A stretch of 64,000 nt of DNA, taken from positions 1 to 64,000 of the forward strand of contig CAMWTP010000023.1 of assembly GCA_947177165.1 (NCBI GenBank), written 5' to 3'. Of the stretch, positions 35,091 to 44,963 are shown piece by piece; within the stretch, counting starts at the first letter, position 1; each line of letters begins with the position of its first letter. The position numbers and the translations under genes were made by a program. The notes below the pieces were generated by a model, which was not told the origin of the DNA, made no database searches, and saw nothing but the letters and a program-made list of their open reading frames with translations. This stretch comes from an uncultured Lachnospiraceae bacterium (lineage in GTDB: Bacteria > Bacillota > Clostridia > Lachnospirales > Lachnospiraceae).

Positions 35091-35205
35091 CAGCCTTACT
35101 CCTTCCTCCCCCAATAAATAGGAATCAAAATCTTCCCCATGTGCCTAATTCTGTACTCACGGCAAATTTCATTCAGCGTGAGCACAGTATTCCAAATGTG
35201 CAGTT

Positions 35206-37656
35206 TTACTGCATGTTCTCCATCATTGCCGCCAGCTGTGCCGCCGCATCCGGATCATTGTTGGCCGCTCCGACCGCCGCCTGCATCAATGCGAGCGGTG
35301 TCATTCCTCCTCCCTGCTGTACAAGGCGGATTAAAGGCGTGCTGAATACGATACTTATCGTAAACAGAAACTCCGGGCTGTTCTCATCACCACCGCAACT
35401 CTTCAGAATTCCGCCCTTCATGCCCTCCATGATCTGCTGCACGACAGGATTTTCTTTCATGTCATTCATTGTGTTTAACAGGGTATACTCACCCGGCTTT
35501 TCCAGCTCGAAAGGCATGATCCTGCACCCGTAGAGCTTCTCAAAATCAGAGACTGAGGGCTTTCCTGATGGGCAGACATACCACTGCGGCAGTCTTTCGT
35601 ACCCCAGAGTGTCTACCGTTCCCTGCACCCTGATATCCTGCACCAGACAAATATCCGCGCTGGAGGTTCCCACTTGAATCTGATACTGCCCTGTCAGCAC
35701 TTCCCAGCCTTTGGTATGCACATCATAGTGCGCAAAGGCTCTCCGGTTCAGTGTGACCGTCACTTCCTTTTCCTCTCCGGCTTCCAGGTACACCTTGCAA
35801 AAACCTTTCAACTCTTTCTCTGCCTTGAATATATCCGGTGTCCGGTCAGACACATAAATCTGCACGACCTCTGCACCCGCACGGCTTCCTGTATTTTTCA
35901 CCCTGCAGGAAACTGCCAATTCTTTGTCCTTTTCTGAAAGATTCCATATAGAATCTTTGCTTATTTCATTATTATCATATCTTATTATTAAATCTGAAAG
36001 TTCAAACCGCGTATAACTCAGTCCGTATCCAAACGGAAACCGCACTGGAATCCCCGCTTTTTCATAATAGCGATAACCGACGTAGATACTCTCCGCATAC
36101 TCCACCTGTCTCGGATTGATGCCAAATGTCTCCGCCGAAGAGCAGTCCCTGTAGGAAACCGGATATGTCTCCGCAAGCTTTCCGCTGGGATTTACAGCGC
36201 CATACAGTAAATCAACACCCGCCTCGCCAACCGCCTGTCCGCCAAGGTACAGGTTCAGAACAGCATTTGCCTCCGTAAGCCATGGCATCTCCACAGGACT
36301 TCCACCCATCAGCACAACGACGACATTCGGATTTACTTTCGCGATCTCGCTGACCAGCTCGCAGTGGCTTTCCGGCATCGCCATATGCGTTCTGTCGTAG
36401 CCTTCCGACTCATAGGAATCTGGAAGCCCCACGACAAGAACTGCCACGTCTGCATCCTTTGCGCCGTCCACTGCCCGTTTCAGTTCCGTTTCATTCTTTT
36501 CTCCATTTAATTCATAGGAGGGATAATATGTAACTGTCCCGCCTGCCGCTTCCATGGCTGCACGCAGACTGGGAAGCTTTGTCGGATTGATGTGCGAAGA
36601 ACCCGCGCCCTGATGACGCACCGTCTCCGCCATCGCGCCGCACAGGGCGATTTTCGCTGTCTTCTGTAATGGCAGGATACCCTTCTCATTTTTAAGCAAA
36701 ACAGCGCTCTCTGCCGCAATTTTTTTTGCAAGGTTATGATGCGCCTCCGCATCAAACAGGTATCCGTCATGAATCCTTTTCCGTGTTTCCTGCGCTTTCC
36801 ATGCCAGCCTGATAATCCGCTCCACACAGGCATCAATGTCAGTCTCCAACAGCCTCCCTTCCTCCACTGCCCGCTTTACGTCCGAATCAAACATTCCATT
36901 GCTGCTTGGCATTTCCAGGTCGCAGCCCGCCTGAAACGCCCGAATCCTGTCATTCATTGCGCCCCAGTCTGTCACAACCAGTCCCTCAAAGCCCCACTCA
37001 TCACGTAAAATATCTGTCAGAAGGGATTTGTTGTCACTCGAAAAGGTTCCGTTTATCTTGTTGTAGGAGCACATCACGGTATCCGGCTGGCTCTCTTTCA
37101 CTGCCATCTCAAAGGCAGACAGATAGATTTCGCGCAGTGCACGCTCGTCCACCATACTGTTCCCCATCATGCGGTCCTGTTCCTGATTATTTGCCGCATA
37201 ATGCTTTAAACTGGTTCCGACACCCTTGCACTGCACACCCTGAATCCAGCTTGCCCCCATCATGCCTGACAGATACGGGTCCTCACTGAAATATTCAAAG
37301 TTGCGCCCGCAGAGAGGATTTCGTTTCATGCACACGCCCGGCCCTAAGACCACGTCCACGCCGTGGTGCAGCGCTTCCTCGCCTATCGCCTCCCCCATCT
37401 CATACAGCAAATCCGGATTCCACGACGATGCGCTGGCGGACGCCGTCGGAAAACAGGTAGACTGTTCGCTCTGGTTGATTCCCAGGTGGTCGGATTCCCC
37501 CTTCTGTGTCCGCAGGCCATGCGGCCCGTCAGACATAAAGAAGGAAGGAATACCATACTGTTCCATATTCTCAGATTCCCAGAAACTTGCACCCGAACAA
37601 AGTTTTATTTTATCTTCCAGTGTCATTTTTGTAATCACTTCTCTGATTTTTTCCAT
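35206..37656 (-). CDS. GH3 beta-glycosidase
   Basis: 816 aa, cytoplasmic. GH3 N-terminal domain with MSDGPHGLR, KHYAANNQEQDR and the nucleophile D230 in LVVTDWGA. C-terminal alpha/beta domain with VLLKNEKGILPL and GLPDSYESEGYDR, followed by a fibronectin-like domain (SRAGAEVVQIYVSDR). The last about 90 residues form an extra helical tail also seen in related sugar hydrolases. Likely removes beta-linked glucose or similar from glycosides after rhamnose has been cut off. ATG 37656 follows AGGAGG by 8 bp. Third gene in the rhamnoside operon. Confidence 0.92.
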   Translation of the reverse strand: MEKIREVITKMTLEDKIKLCSGASFWESENMEQYGIPSFFMSDGPHGLRTQKGESDHLGINQSEQSTCFPTASASASSWNPDLLYEMGEAIGEEALHHGVDVVLGPGVCMKRNPLCGRNFEYFSEDPYLSGMMGASWIQGVQCKGVGTSLKHYAANNQEQDRMMGNSMVDERALREIYLSAFEMAVKESQPDTVMCSYNKINGTFSSDNKSLLTDILRDEWGFEGLVVTDWGAMNDRIRAFQAGCDLEMPSSNGMFDSDVKRAVEEGRLLETDIDACVERIIRLAWKAQETRKRIHDGYLFDAEAHHNLAKKIAAESAVLLKNEKGILPLQKTAKIALCGAMAETVRHQGAGSSHINPTKLPSLRAAMEAAGGTVTYYPSYELNGEKNETELKRAVDGAKDADVAVLVVGLPDSYESEGYDRTHMAMPESHCELVSEIAKVNPNVVVVLMGGSPVEMPWLTEANAVLNLYLGGQAVGEAGVDLLYGAVNPSGKLAETYPVSYRDCSSAETFGINPRQVEYAESIYVGYRYYEKAGIPVRFPFGYGLSYTRFELSDLIIRYDNNEISKDSIWNLSEKDKELAVSCRVKNTGSRAGAEVVQIYVSDRTPDIFKAEKELKGFCKVYLEAGEEKEVTVTLNRRAFAHYDVHTKGWEVLTGQYQIQVGTSSADICLVQDIRVQGTVDTLGYERLPQWYVCPSGKPSVSDFEKLYGCRIMPFELEKPGEYTLLNTMNDMKENPVVQQIMEGMKGGILKSCGGDENSPEFLFTISIVFSTPLIRLVQQGGGMTPLALMQAAVGAANNDPDAAAQLAAMMENMQ

Positions 37657-37702
37657 CACTTTCTCCTCCTGACATTCTCACAAACGCTGATACAAATCTA
37701 TT

Positions 37703-39106
37703 TTACCACTGCGACTTGCGCTTTTCGAGTTCCTCCCTGATTGCTGGCAGCTTCTCTTCCAGGTCAAATTTGACTGCGCAGACCAGCATCACAGCAAACA
37801 GTAAGAGCGGAATATAGATATTAAATGCATAGATCGCCTGCCTTGTCGCCGTTGTCGCAACAGCCGCTGTCGCGTCATAGTGCGCGATCGCAAGGCACCA
37901 GCCGATCACAGACACGCCCAGACCATTTCCAACCTTGCCGCCAAATCCAACCGCACTTTGGGAGGATGCCACCATCCTGTTCCCATATTTGTATGCATTG
38001 TAGTCAATCGCCATGGCCGTCGTAACGCCCAGCAGACACATCATCGGAATGTTTGCAAACGACCCCACGCACCCTAGAATCGTGTTATACCAGAAATGTG
38101 TCGGATTCAGGAGCCTTAAAGCAGTTGCTGCAGTCCCCATGAAAAAGCATACACGCAGCGTTTTCACAACACCCAGCTTCTTGTTCATGGGACCTACCGC
38201 TGCAAACCCGAGAATCGTCGGTATCATGCCCACTGCCCCGAGAATCGCCACAAGATTGTCATCCCCGTAAATCCACTTGCAGTAATAGGTGCCTGACGAA
38301 TTTGCCAGACCATAGGTGACATTCGACATCAGTCCCATGATAAGCGCCAGAACCCAGTATTTATTTCCAAAAAGTTTTTTGACAGCCTCGCCTAACGAAA
38401 CCGGAGCGTCAAATTCATCCGGCTCGGGAGCAGCTGCCGCCACATCGTCAGCAGTTGCCGTTTCCTTGCTTTTCTTGTAACAGAACAGCAGGCAGAGCAG
38501 GGAAATCAGCGCCAGGACTGCCGCATACTTTATCCATGCACTCTTTGTACCGCCCAGTGCATTGGTAACCGGAATGACTGTCAGAACGATTGCCATTCCC
38601 GGAACATATCCTGCCAGCGCACGGTATACGCCCATCTTGCCGCGCTCCTCGGTACTATTTGTGCGCACTACCATTAGAGAGCCATATGGAATTGCGATCG
38701 CAGTGTAAATGACGGATGTCATCAGCAGGTTTGTGACCAGCATATAGGCAATCTGAAGCGTGGAATTTCCCTGCGGTACGGTAAACAACATCAGCATCAG
38801 TACAGCCGCAGGTACAGACATTTTCAGCAGCCATGGCCGGTAACGTTCCTTTCCCGGCTTGGTGTGATCTATAATGTTTCCCATGATGATGTCTGTAAAT
38901 GCGTCAATAACCTTTGTAATCATGAATACGGTCGCGACCACGGCCGCCGCAAGACCTGCCTTGTCCGTGTAAAAATAAGTTAACTGTCCCACCATACCGT
39001 TGATTGCATTTAATGCAAACTGTCCCATGGCATCTCCAAAATAATCGCTTCCGCGCATGACCTTCTGAATGCCGAACTGGTCTTTTCCCAATGGTTTTCT
39101 TGCCAT
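37703..39106 (-). CDS. GPH (glycoside-pentoside-hexuronide) cation symporter
   Basis: 467 aa, twelve membrane helices. QKVMRGSDYFGDAMGQFALN start, TKVIDAFTDIIMGNIIDHTK (the conserved D-x-x-x-D/GxxxD-type motif of MelB-like carriers) and RYRPWLLK after it. Expected to import the rhamnosylated glycoside with Na+ or H+. ATG 39106 follows AGGAGG by 11 bp. It lies between the first rhamnosidase and the GH3 gene with 30-46 bp gaps, so one operon. Being a symporter rather than an ABC system, it suggests small di- or trisaccharide substrates. Confidence 0.9.
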   Translation of the reverse strand: MARKPLGKDQFGIQKVMRGSDYFGDAMGQFALNAINGMVGQLTYFYTDKAGLAAAVVATVFMITKVIDAFTDIIMGNIIDHTKPGKERYRPWLLKMSVPAAVLMLMLFTVPQGNSTLQIAYMLVTNLLMTSVIYTAIAIPYGSLMVVRTNSTEERGKMGVYRALAGYVPGMAIVLTVIPVTNALGGTKSAWIKYAAVLALISLLCLLFCYKKSKETATADDVAAAAPEPDEFDAPVSLGEAVKKLFGNKYWVLALIMGLMSNVTYGLANSSGTYYCKWIYGDDNLVAILGAVGMIPTILGFAAVGPMNKKLGVVKTLRVCFFMGTAATALRLLNPTHFWYNTILGCVGSFANIPMMCLLGVTTAMAIDYNAYKYGNRMVASSQSAVGFGGKVGNGLGVSVIGWCLAIAHYDATAAVATTATRQAIYAFNIYIPLLLFAVMLVCAVKFDLEEKLPAIREELEKRKSQW

Positions 39107-39136
39107 AATAATCTTTCCCTCCTGTGTGAAATATTT

Positions 39137-41893
39137 TTACTTGTTCTGCTGGTTCAGTACCGCAAGCACTGTCTGGAATACCCCGATCCCCTCCGGCGGC
39201 ATCACCGCCGCAATTTCGGTAATGGTCATACCGTAGGCAAACTGTATCATCGGGCCGTCCAGCATTCCGGGCATATACTGATTGAACAGCTCTACCGCCA
39301 CTGGCTCCTGAAGCAGCGCTCCGAGCGTAGTGTCCATGGTGAATCTATCCAGTTCCAGTTCTGTGTCTGTCCCGTACTCGTAATGCCACGAACCAGAACC
39401 AACTTTCACTGCACCATCCTTTTCTGGCAGATAAATTTCCGCTGTCGTGTTCGCCGGGATTGTCACATCCACTGTGATTTTTCCGTCCTTACAGCTCCAC
39501 GCGCTGCGGATCACACCGTACACCGAATCAAACGACGCATCCACGCCTGTAATCCCCTTGATAAACCTTGGCTGGATTCGGATTTCCTTATAGCCGGGCT
39601 TTGTCGGGTTGATGCCCGCCAGTTTCCTGTACATCCAGTCGCCAATGGAGCCGTATGCATAGTGGTTTAAGCTGTTCATACCGGATTCGTCAAAGCTGCC
39701 GTCCGGCATGATGGAATTCCAGCGCTCCCAGATGGTTGTCGCACCTTTTTTCACCGCATACAGCCACGACGGATAGTCCTCTTTCAGGAAAATGGTACCT
39801 GCGAGCTCATGCATGCCGTTCTCCGACAGTACATGACACAGATAGGGCGTCCCCACAAAACCGGTCGAGAGGTGGTTCTTGTGATTTGCAATGTTTGTCT
39901 CCAGCGATCTTGCAATTCTTTCGCGATATTTTTCCTGCGCCAGTCCGAAGTGCAGTGCCAGCACGCATCCCGTCTGCGTCTCGCTCACCATCCTGCCCGT
40001 GCGCGTGATGTACTCCTCGTCAAACAGCTTTACAACCTTTTGATGAAGCGCAGCGTACTTTTCCGCATCCTCCTCATACCCGAGCACTTTTGCGGCCCTG
40101 CACACAATATCCGAGGAATAGGCATAGTACGCATTTGCCACCAGATACTTGTCCGTCGCGCCTGTGCGGTCCGCACTCTCCTCCTTGTCCAACGCCAGCC
40201 AGTCGCCATACTGGTAGCCCGTCTGCCACAGACCGTTCTCCCCGCAGTGCGCTGTGATATAGTCCACATAGCCCTTCATGCTCTCATACTGGTCTTGAAG
40301 CACCCGCTTATCCCCGAACATCTGATAGACCGTCCACGGAATCACTGTCGCCGCATCGCTCCACGCTGCCGCTGCGTCCTGATCCGAGAGGATATTGGGA
40401 ACCACGTGCGGCGGGCCAAACTGTACAGTCTGTTCACTCTTTAAGTCATGCAGCCACTTTGCAAAAAACAACGCTGTCTCCATGTTATAGGAAGCCGTCC
40501 GGCAAAAGACCTGCGCGTCCCCTGTCCAGCCAAGCCGCTCGTCACGCTGCGGGCAGTCCGTGGGAATGTCGAGAAAATTACTCCGCTGCCCCCACTGGAT
40601 ATTGTGCTGTAATTGATTCACCATCTCGTTAGAACATGAAAAGCTTCCAGTCACCTTCATATCCGTATGCAGCGTACACGCCACAAAATCAGCGGGATTC
40701 ACCTCGTCCAGCCCCTCCACACAGATGTAGCGAAAGCCATGAAATGTAAAATGTGGTAAAAAGGTCTGTTTCGTGCCGTCGCAGATATATGTATCCACCG
40801 ATTTCGCCTGCCGCAGCGTCCCGGAATAAAAGTTCCCATTTTTGTCCAGTGTCTCCGCGTGGCGCACGACGATCTTCTGCCCCGTTTTCCCCTGCACTGT
40901 CACCTCCACAAACCCTGCCATATTCTGTCCGAAATCCAACACCTTCTCGCCATTTGGTGTCAAAATCAGCTCCTTTGCGGGTGTGCGATTGGTGATCCGC
41001 ACCGGCTCGCACTCCTGCGCCGTGATGTTCTCCAAAGGGTAAGAAAACGATGTCACAGCAACCGGGTTTGTGTCTGAAAATGTACTGTCAATCGTCTCGC
41101 CCATATAGATTTCACTGTACCGGACCGAACCGGTTTTCACCTGCCAGCCCTGGTCTGTGGCAATCACTTCCGTGGAACCATCCTCATAAGTCACATGAAG
41201 TTCTGCAAGCAAAGCCACCTGATCCCCATAATGATCCGGCGTGCAGGTAAACCCGAAAATCCCTTTGTACCAGCCATTTCCCACCATAATCTCCAGCGTA
41301 TGCTCCGCAGACATGTCCTGATTCAGAAATGCTGTCACATCATATGTCTGATACTGCAGACGTTTTTTGTAATTCGTCCAGCCCGGTGAAAAAAAAGTGT
41401 CACCAACTTTTTCTCCGTCAAATTTTATCTCGTAGACACCAAGTGCCGTTGTGTAGATGCGTGCCCTTTTTATTGATTGATTCACTGATTTTTTCAAGGC
41501 TATTGTTTTCACAAATATTGGACAGGCTGTCTCCTCTTTTGCAAAAGGATGGGTAATCCACTCTGCCTGAAAGTTTGTCCCCGCAAGCAGTCCAGTCTCA
41601 AAACTGCCACATGCCTCCGCCGTCTCTGCGTGATTATCCCACACCATCACGCGGTATGCATAAATCTGTTCCGCCTGCAGCGCCGGACCTGCATACTCCA
41701 CAAGCACGGACTGATCAGACTCCTGGCGCCCGCTGTCCCACATCATCTGACCTTCCAGTATAACCTGAACCTGATATGCGGTCTGCATGGTACCTGCCTT
41801 GTCTGATTCCATTTTCCATGAAAACCGCGGCCTTGCAGTGTCCAGTCCCAGCGGATTCTCCTGGTACTCTGTACGCAAATTTGTTACCTGCAT
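39137..41893 (-). CDS. GH78 alpha-L-rhamnosidase, canonical copy
   Basis: 918 aa, intracellular. N-terminal strand domain (NPLGLDTARPRFSWKM), Bac_rhamnosid_N, and catalytic barrel with DCPQRDERLGWTGDAQVF, the textbook GH78 motif containing the general acid Glu and substrate-binding Asp residues. WLYAVKKGATTIWERWNS and MNSLNHYAYGSIGDWMYR follow. The last about 60 residues (from LGALLQEPVAVELFNQYM) form a small helical module with YGMTITEIA, also hinted at in the GH3 tail. ATG 41893 has AGGAGG upstream. First gene of the operon, divergent from the AraC regulator. Confidence 0.93.
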   Translation of the reverse strand: MQVTNLRTEYQENPLGLDTARPRFSWKMESDKAGTMQTAYQVQVILEGQMMWDSGRQESDQSVLVEYAGPALQAEQIYAYRVMVWDNHAETAEACGSFETGLLAGTNFQAEWITHPFAKEETACPIFVKTIALKKSVNQSIKRARIYTTALGVYEIKFDGEKVGDTFFSPGWTNYKKRLQYQTYDVTAFLNQDMSAEHTLEIMVGNGWYKGIFGFTCTPDHYGDQVALLAELHVTYEDGSTEVIATDQGWQVKTGSVRYSEIYMGETIDSTFSDTNPVAVTSFSYPLENITAQECEPVRITNRTPAKELILTPNGEKVLDFGQNMAGFVEVTVQGKTGQKIVVRHAETLDKNGNFYSGTLRQAKSVDTYICDGTKQTFLPHFTFHGFRYICVEGLDEVNPADFVACTLHTDMKVTGSFSCSNEMVNQLQHNIQWGQRSNFLDIPTDCPQRDERLGWTGDAQVFCRTASYNMETALFFAKWLHDLKSEQTVQFGPPHVVPNILSDQDAAAAWSDAATVIPWTVYQMFGDKRVLQDQYESMKGYVDYITAHCGENGLWQTGYQYGDWLALDKEESADRTGATDKYLVANAYYAYSSDIVCRAAKVLGYEEDAEKYAALHQKVVKLFDEEYITRTGRMVSETQTGCVLALHFGLAQEKYRERIARSLETNIANHKNHLSTGFVGTPYLCHVLSENGMHELAGTIFLKEDYPSWLYAVKKGATTIWERWNSIMPDGSFDESGMNSLNHYAYGSIGDWMYRKLAGINPTKPGYKEIRIQPRFIKGITGVDASFDSVYGVIRSAWSCKDGKITVDVTIPANTTAEIYLPEKDGAVKVGSGSWHYEYGTDTELELDRFTMDTTLGALLQEPVAVELFNQYMPGMLDGPMIQFAYGMTITEIAAVMPPEGIGVFQTVLAVLNQQNK

Positions 41894-42150
41894 AAAAACA
41901 TCTCCTCCTTTTTTATGGTCTCAATTTGGTTTGCTTAATTGCCCGATGTTTATATACATATTTTATCCTGTTGGAAAGCATCTGTATTGTAATTGTGTTT
42001 AATATTTTGTAAGTTTGTTCCGTTATGTAATTTTTTAAACATGAAATTCCGTGAATCTTTATTGTAATTATATCTGATTTGTTTTAAAGTTAATTTAAGC
42101 ACAACTTATAGTCCCTGTTTTATCCCAGCATATATGTACAGGAGGTTATT
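41894..42150. promoter_or_regulatory. Divergent control region of the rhamnoside cluster
   Basis: 257 bp, very AT-rich, containing both start regions (AGGAGG for GH78 near 41904-41909, CAGGAGG for AraC near 42138-42144). I see AT-rich possible -10 elements but no confident sigma-A pair and no clear palindrome; AraC-type sites are hard to see by eye. Confidence 0.5.
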
Positions 42151-43347
42151 ATGGATTCCGTTTATTCGTTCTGCCAGACACTTTACAACTGTATCTATCT
42201 GCCAATACACTATTACAAAGACGGACATCTGCAGCTGGTACTGCCAGATACCGGATTTCCTTTCGACCTGGCAGTGCCGCATCTGTCCGAACTGGCTTCC
42301 AGGGAACAGGCTGTCGCCTATCATATCACAAAAGAATTTCATTATATCGGACTTGTGCAGAACAAAGAAACAGGTCAGACCGTTTTGATCGGCCCCGTAA
42401 TCAGTATTCCTCCCTCTCCTGCATCTGTCAGGAACATTATGAAAGAATATTCTATCCCACAGGAACACAGGGAACTGCTGGCAGAACTCTATCAGTTTAT
42501 ACCACAGTACTCCTTCCATCAGTTCTGTCATTTTCTTTCGTTGTTTTATCAGGAATTATTCAATGATAGGATTGATATTGACGCTTATCTGAACATATAC
42601 ACAGACACAGGAAGCACGACTGTGGCTTCTCTGCACTCGGCCAAAATCTATGATGCCAAAGAGATGGAACAGTTTCACAATACATATCATTATGAACAAT
42701 TATATCTGGACTATATCCGAAGTGGAAATGTAGATGGACTGAAAAAGTTTTTCTCCAACGCTTTTTCTATACAAGCCGGGAAGCTTGCGGACAATACCCT
42801 GCGCCAGGAAAAAAATATTTTGATTGTCTCAGTTACACTGGCGACCCGCTGTGCGATAGAGGGTGGACTCGACATGGAATCTGCGTACCAGCTCAGCGAT
42901 ATCTATATCCAGGAAAGCGAAAAACTCCAGAGTGCGGAAGACCTCTATCATCTGCAGTATAATATGCTGCTGGATTTTACACGCCGCGTGGCACAGGCGC
43001 AACTTCCTCACGATACCACCTCAGATATCTACAAATGCATCCAGTATATCAAACAGCACACCAACCAAGCCATCTCCACGTCTGACGTGGCTGCATATGT
43101 CGGAAAAAGCCGCTCATACCTCTCACATTGCTTTAAGAAAGAACTTGGATTTGAGATGCGTGAATTTATCATGCGCTGCAAGCTGGAAGAAGCGAAATCG
43201 CTACTGACCTACTCGGACAAATCCATTAGTGAGATCAGCAGTTATCTCTGCTTTTCCAGCCAGGCTTATTTTCAGAATGTGTTTAAAAAGAAATTTGGCG
43301 TCACGCCAAATGAATACCGACGACGGCCGAGTGTTCCGACATATTGA
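42151..43347 (+). CDS. AraC-family transcriptional regulator
   Basis: 398 aa. A long N-terminal sensor region (about 1-290, no membrane helices) followed by two HTH motifs: ISTSDVAAYVGKSRSYLSHC and ISEISSYLCFSSQAYFQNVF with the closing KKFGVTPNEYRR signature. Genes of this form next to glycosidases act as sugar-responsive activators; rhamnose or a rhamnoside is the natural inducer guess. ATG 42151 follows CAGGAGG by 6 bp. Divergent from the GH78-symporter-GH3-GH78 operon. Confidence 0.88.
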   Translation: MDSVYSFCQTLYNCIYLPIHYYKDGHLQLVLPDTGFPFDLAVPHLSELASREQAVAYHITKEFHYIGLVQNKETGQTVLIGPVISIPPSPASVRNIMKEYSIPQEHRELLAELYQFIPQYSFHQFCHFLSLFYQELFNDRIDIDAYLNIYTDTGSTTVASLHSAKIYDAKEMEQFHNTYHYEQLYLDYIRSGNVDGLKKFFSNAFSIQAGKLADNTLRQEKNILIVSVTLATRCAIEGGLDMESAYQLSDIYIQESEKLQSAEDLYHLQYNMLLDFTRRVAQAQLPHDTTSDIYKCIQYIKQHTNQAISTSDVAAYVGKSRSYLSHCFKKELGFEMREFIMRCKLEEAKSLLTYSDKSISEISSYLCFSSQAYFQNVFKKKFGVTPNEYRRRPSVPTY

Positions 43348-43369
43348 TATATGCTAAGAAAAGCAAATC

Positions 43370-43625
43370 ATGCCTTTTCCGCCCCGCTCGCGGTTCTATG
43401 GCGTTCCTCGCTATATTGGGCAGTCATACAGAAAGAAAAGCGCAACTTTTTTCCTCGTCTGTGCCAGTCTGGCATAGACGGCAGGCCCGCCTTTTCAATG
43501 CGGTGTTAAGAAACTGTTCAGAAATAACCTGTTCAGCTTGCGCAGGTTATTTCTTCAAGTGTGCATGTCAAAAAACGTAGTCGCAGCAGGATACGGCGAG
43601 GATTTTTGACAATTGCTAAACACTA
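43370..43625. repeat. Non-coding palindrome-rich repeat-like element
   Basis: Three nested dyads: CGTCTGTGCCAG / CTGGCATAGACG near 43458-43482, GAAATAACCTG / CAGGTTATTTC (43521-43531, 43543-43553), and TGTCAAAAA / TTTTTGACA (near 43567-43611). No coding signal. Sequence of this kind recurs, as I remember, between genes of several Lachnospiraceae. It may be a MITE or REP-like composite; also possible terminators for the AraC gene. The rest to 43796 is unassigned. Confidence 0.45.
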
Positions 43626-43796
43626 GAGGTTTCAGCATAAATGCAATCAGAAGTCCAGGCGGCTCCATGCCCGAAACGCTGACTTTCTCTGAGGCATTAT
43701 ACCACTACACCTTATAGTACTCTTTCGTATACCCGATCCATGTGAAGCGTATCCGCCAACAAAAAGAACCGAAGTAAGCTATTTGAATCCCTAGCT

Positions 43797-44333
43797 TTAC
43801 TCCGGCCATTCGGAAGCTTGTTTCTCCAGAATTACCCAATTTTTACTTTTGCCGGGACAGTGGGCAAACATTTGTCCCGGCAAGATCACTGAATCTCCGC
43901 TTTCTTCAGATGCCCAAAACAGAAGTGAAATATTAAGCATACTGTCAATAATTGTCCATCCCCTGCTGTCACCATCATCAAAATCATTCCAGGCACGGAT
44001 AAATTTTGAAATCTCGATGTACTCACTCCCAACTGTCAGGAGCAGATTCACATATTCATCCGAAAACGCCCTGCGCTGGTCGTTTGAAACTAAATCCACA
44101 CCTCCGCTCCGAAGCAGTTCGTACAATTCTTCATGGTTGCCATACTCAATTTTCACCGACACATCGGGGTACTTTGCAGAAAATTCCTCCAATGCCTGTA
44201 TCTGCTGTGAAATGGCAGACTGTGAAATGTGGCATTCTTCCGCCGCTTCTTTTACAGAAATATAGTCCGGCATCTCTGCCGCCTCCAAAGAGTAAGAAAA
44301 CAAAATCAAAACGCTGGAGATAACAAATGCCAT
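43797..44333 (-). pseudogene. Chimeric LysR-regulator remnant
   Basis: An open frame of 178 codons, but made of pieces. Residues about 26-49 (ISVKEAAEECHISQSAISQQ) are the recognition part of a LysR HTH with its N-terminus replaced. The next piece (FSAKYPDVSVKIEYGNHEEL and RSGGVDLVSNDQRRAF) is the start of a LysR effector domain. The roughly 35-40-residue linker helix between them is missing. From about 108 (KFIRAWNDF...) it changes to unrelated sequence ending WVILEKQASEWPE. No ribosome site at 44333. I regard it as a deletion/fusion product without function. Confidence 0.5.
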
Positions 44334-44419
44334 GACAAATCATGTCATAGCATTTTCTTTTTTGACCAACAACTTTGTTTTTGCTTATTCCGCAGCCATC
44401 CCGGCTGCACCTGCATTTC

Positions 44420-44719
44420 TTAATCTAACAGCTTATCATATGTCGTTTCCAGCGCATCTCTGATCGCCCGAAGCTGCTGGATCTGTATGTGCTGAATCCC
44501 CCGCTCAATCTTGACCAGACATTCTCTTGTGATCGGAATACCCTGCAGATTCATCATCCGCACAAGCTCAACCTGTCCGATCCCTCTCGATTTCCGAATC
44601 TTCCTGATGTTATGCCCTATCGTCCCTGTCGTATCCTGCTTAATCTTCTGTTCCGTTCTATCACACCCTCTGAACTCAACCAGTACAGTACCATATCTCT
44701 CCTCCGGCCTCTTCTCCAC
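44420..44719 (-). CDS. Small XRE-type helix-turn-helix protein
   Basis: 99 aa from GTG 44719. Residues about 35-98 form an HTH_3-like fold: HNIRKIRKSRGIGQVELVRM, a long turn LQGIPITRECLVKIERG, and QLRAIRDALETTYDKLLD. The N-terminal 30 residues have no recognisable fold and the GTG lacks a Shine-Dalgarno, so the true start is uncertain. The recognition helix has a longer insert than standard XRE proteins, as in some Clostridial phage-like regulators. No partner gene is visible. The 244 bp to its right hold nothing else I can support. Confidence 0.6.
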   Translation of the reverse strand: MEKRPEERYGTVLVEFRGCDRTEQKIKQDTTGTIGHNIRKIRKSRGIGQVELVRMMNLQGIPITRECLVKIERGIQHIQIQQLRAIRDALETTYDKLLD

Positions 44720-44963
44720 TGCATTTCTGCAACCCTGTACCTGTCCAGCATTTGTTTCCTTGTATCTGTTCAGGACAGGGTTTTATACTACACTGCAGCC
44801 CCGCAAGAAAGCATAGCGGCTTATGCACGGCTTGTTGCCTGTAACTATGAAGGTACTGAATCGTTACGTTTATTTTATGAAATAATCATACTATAATGGG
44901 ACTGAAAATAGTCCATTTATAGAAATACATACCCCACGCTAAACTGATCAGTTGAAATTTATG

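Noticed and set aside
43640-43720. tRNA-like stretch on the minus strand (GGTGTAGTGGTATAATGCC)
   Set aside because: D-arm-like bases occur, but no matching acceptor stem, anticodon arm or TTCGA T-loop can be drawn.
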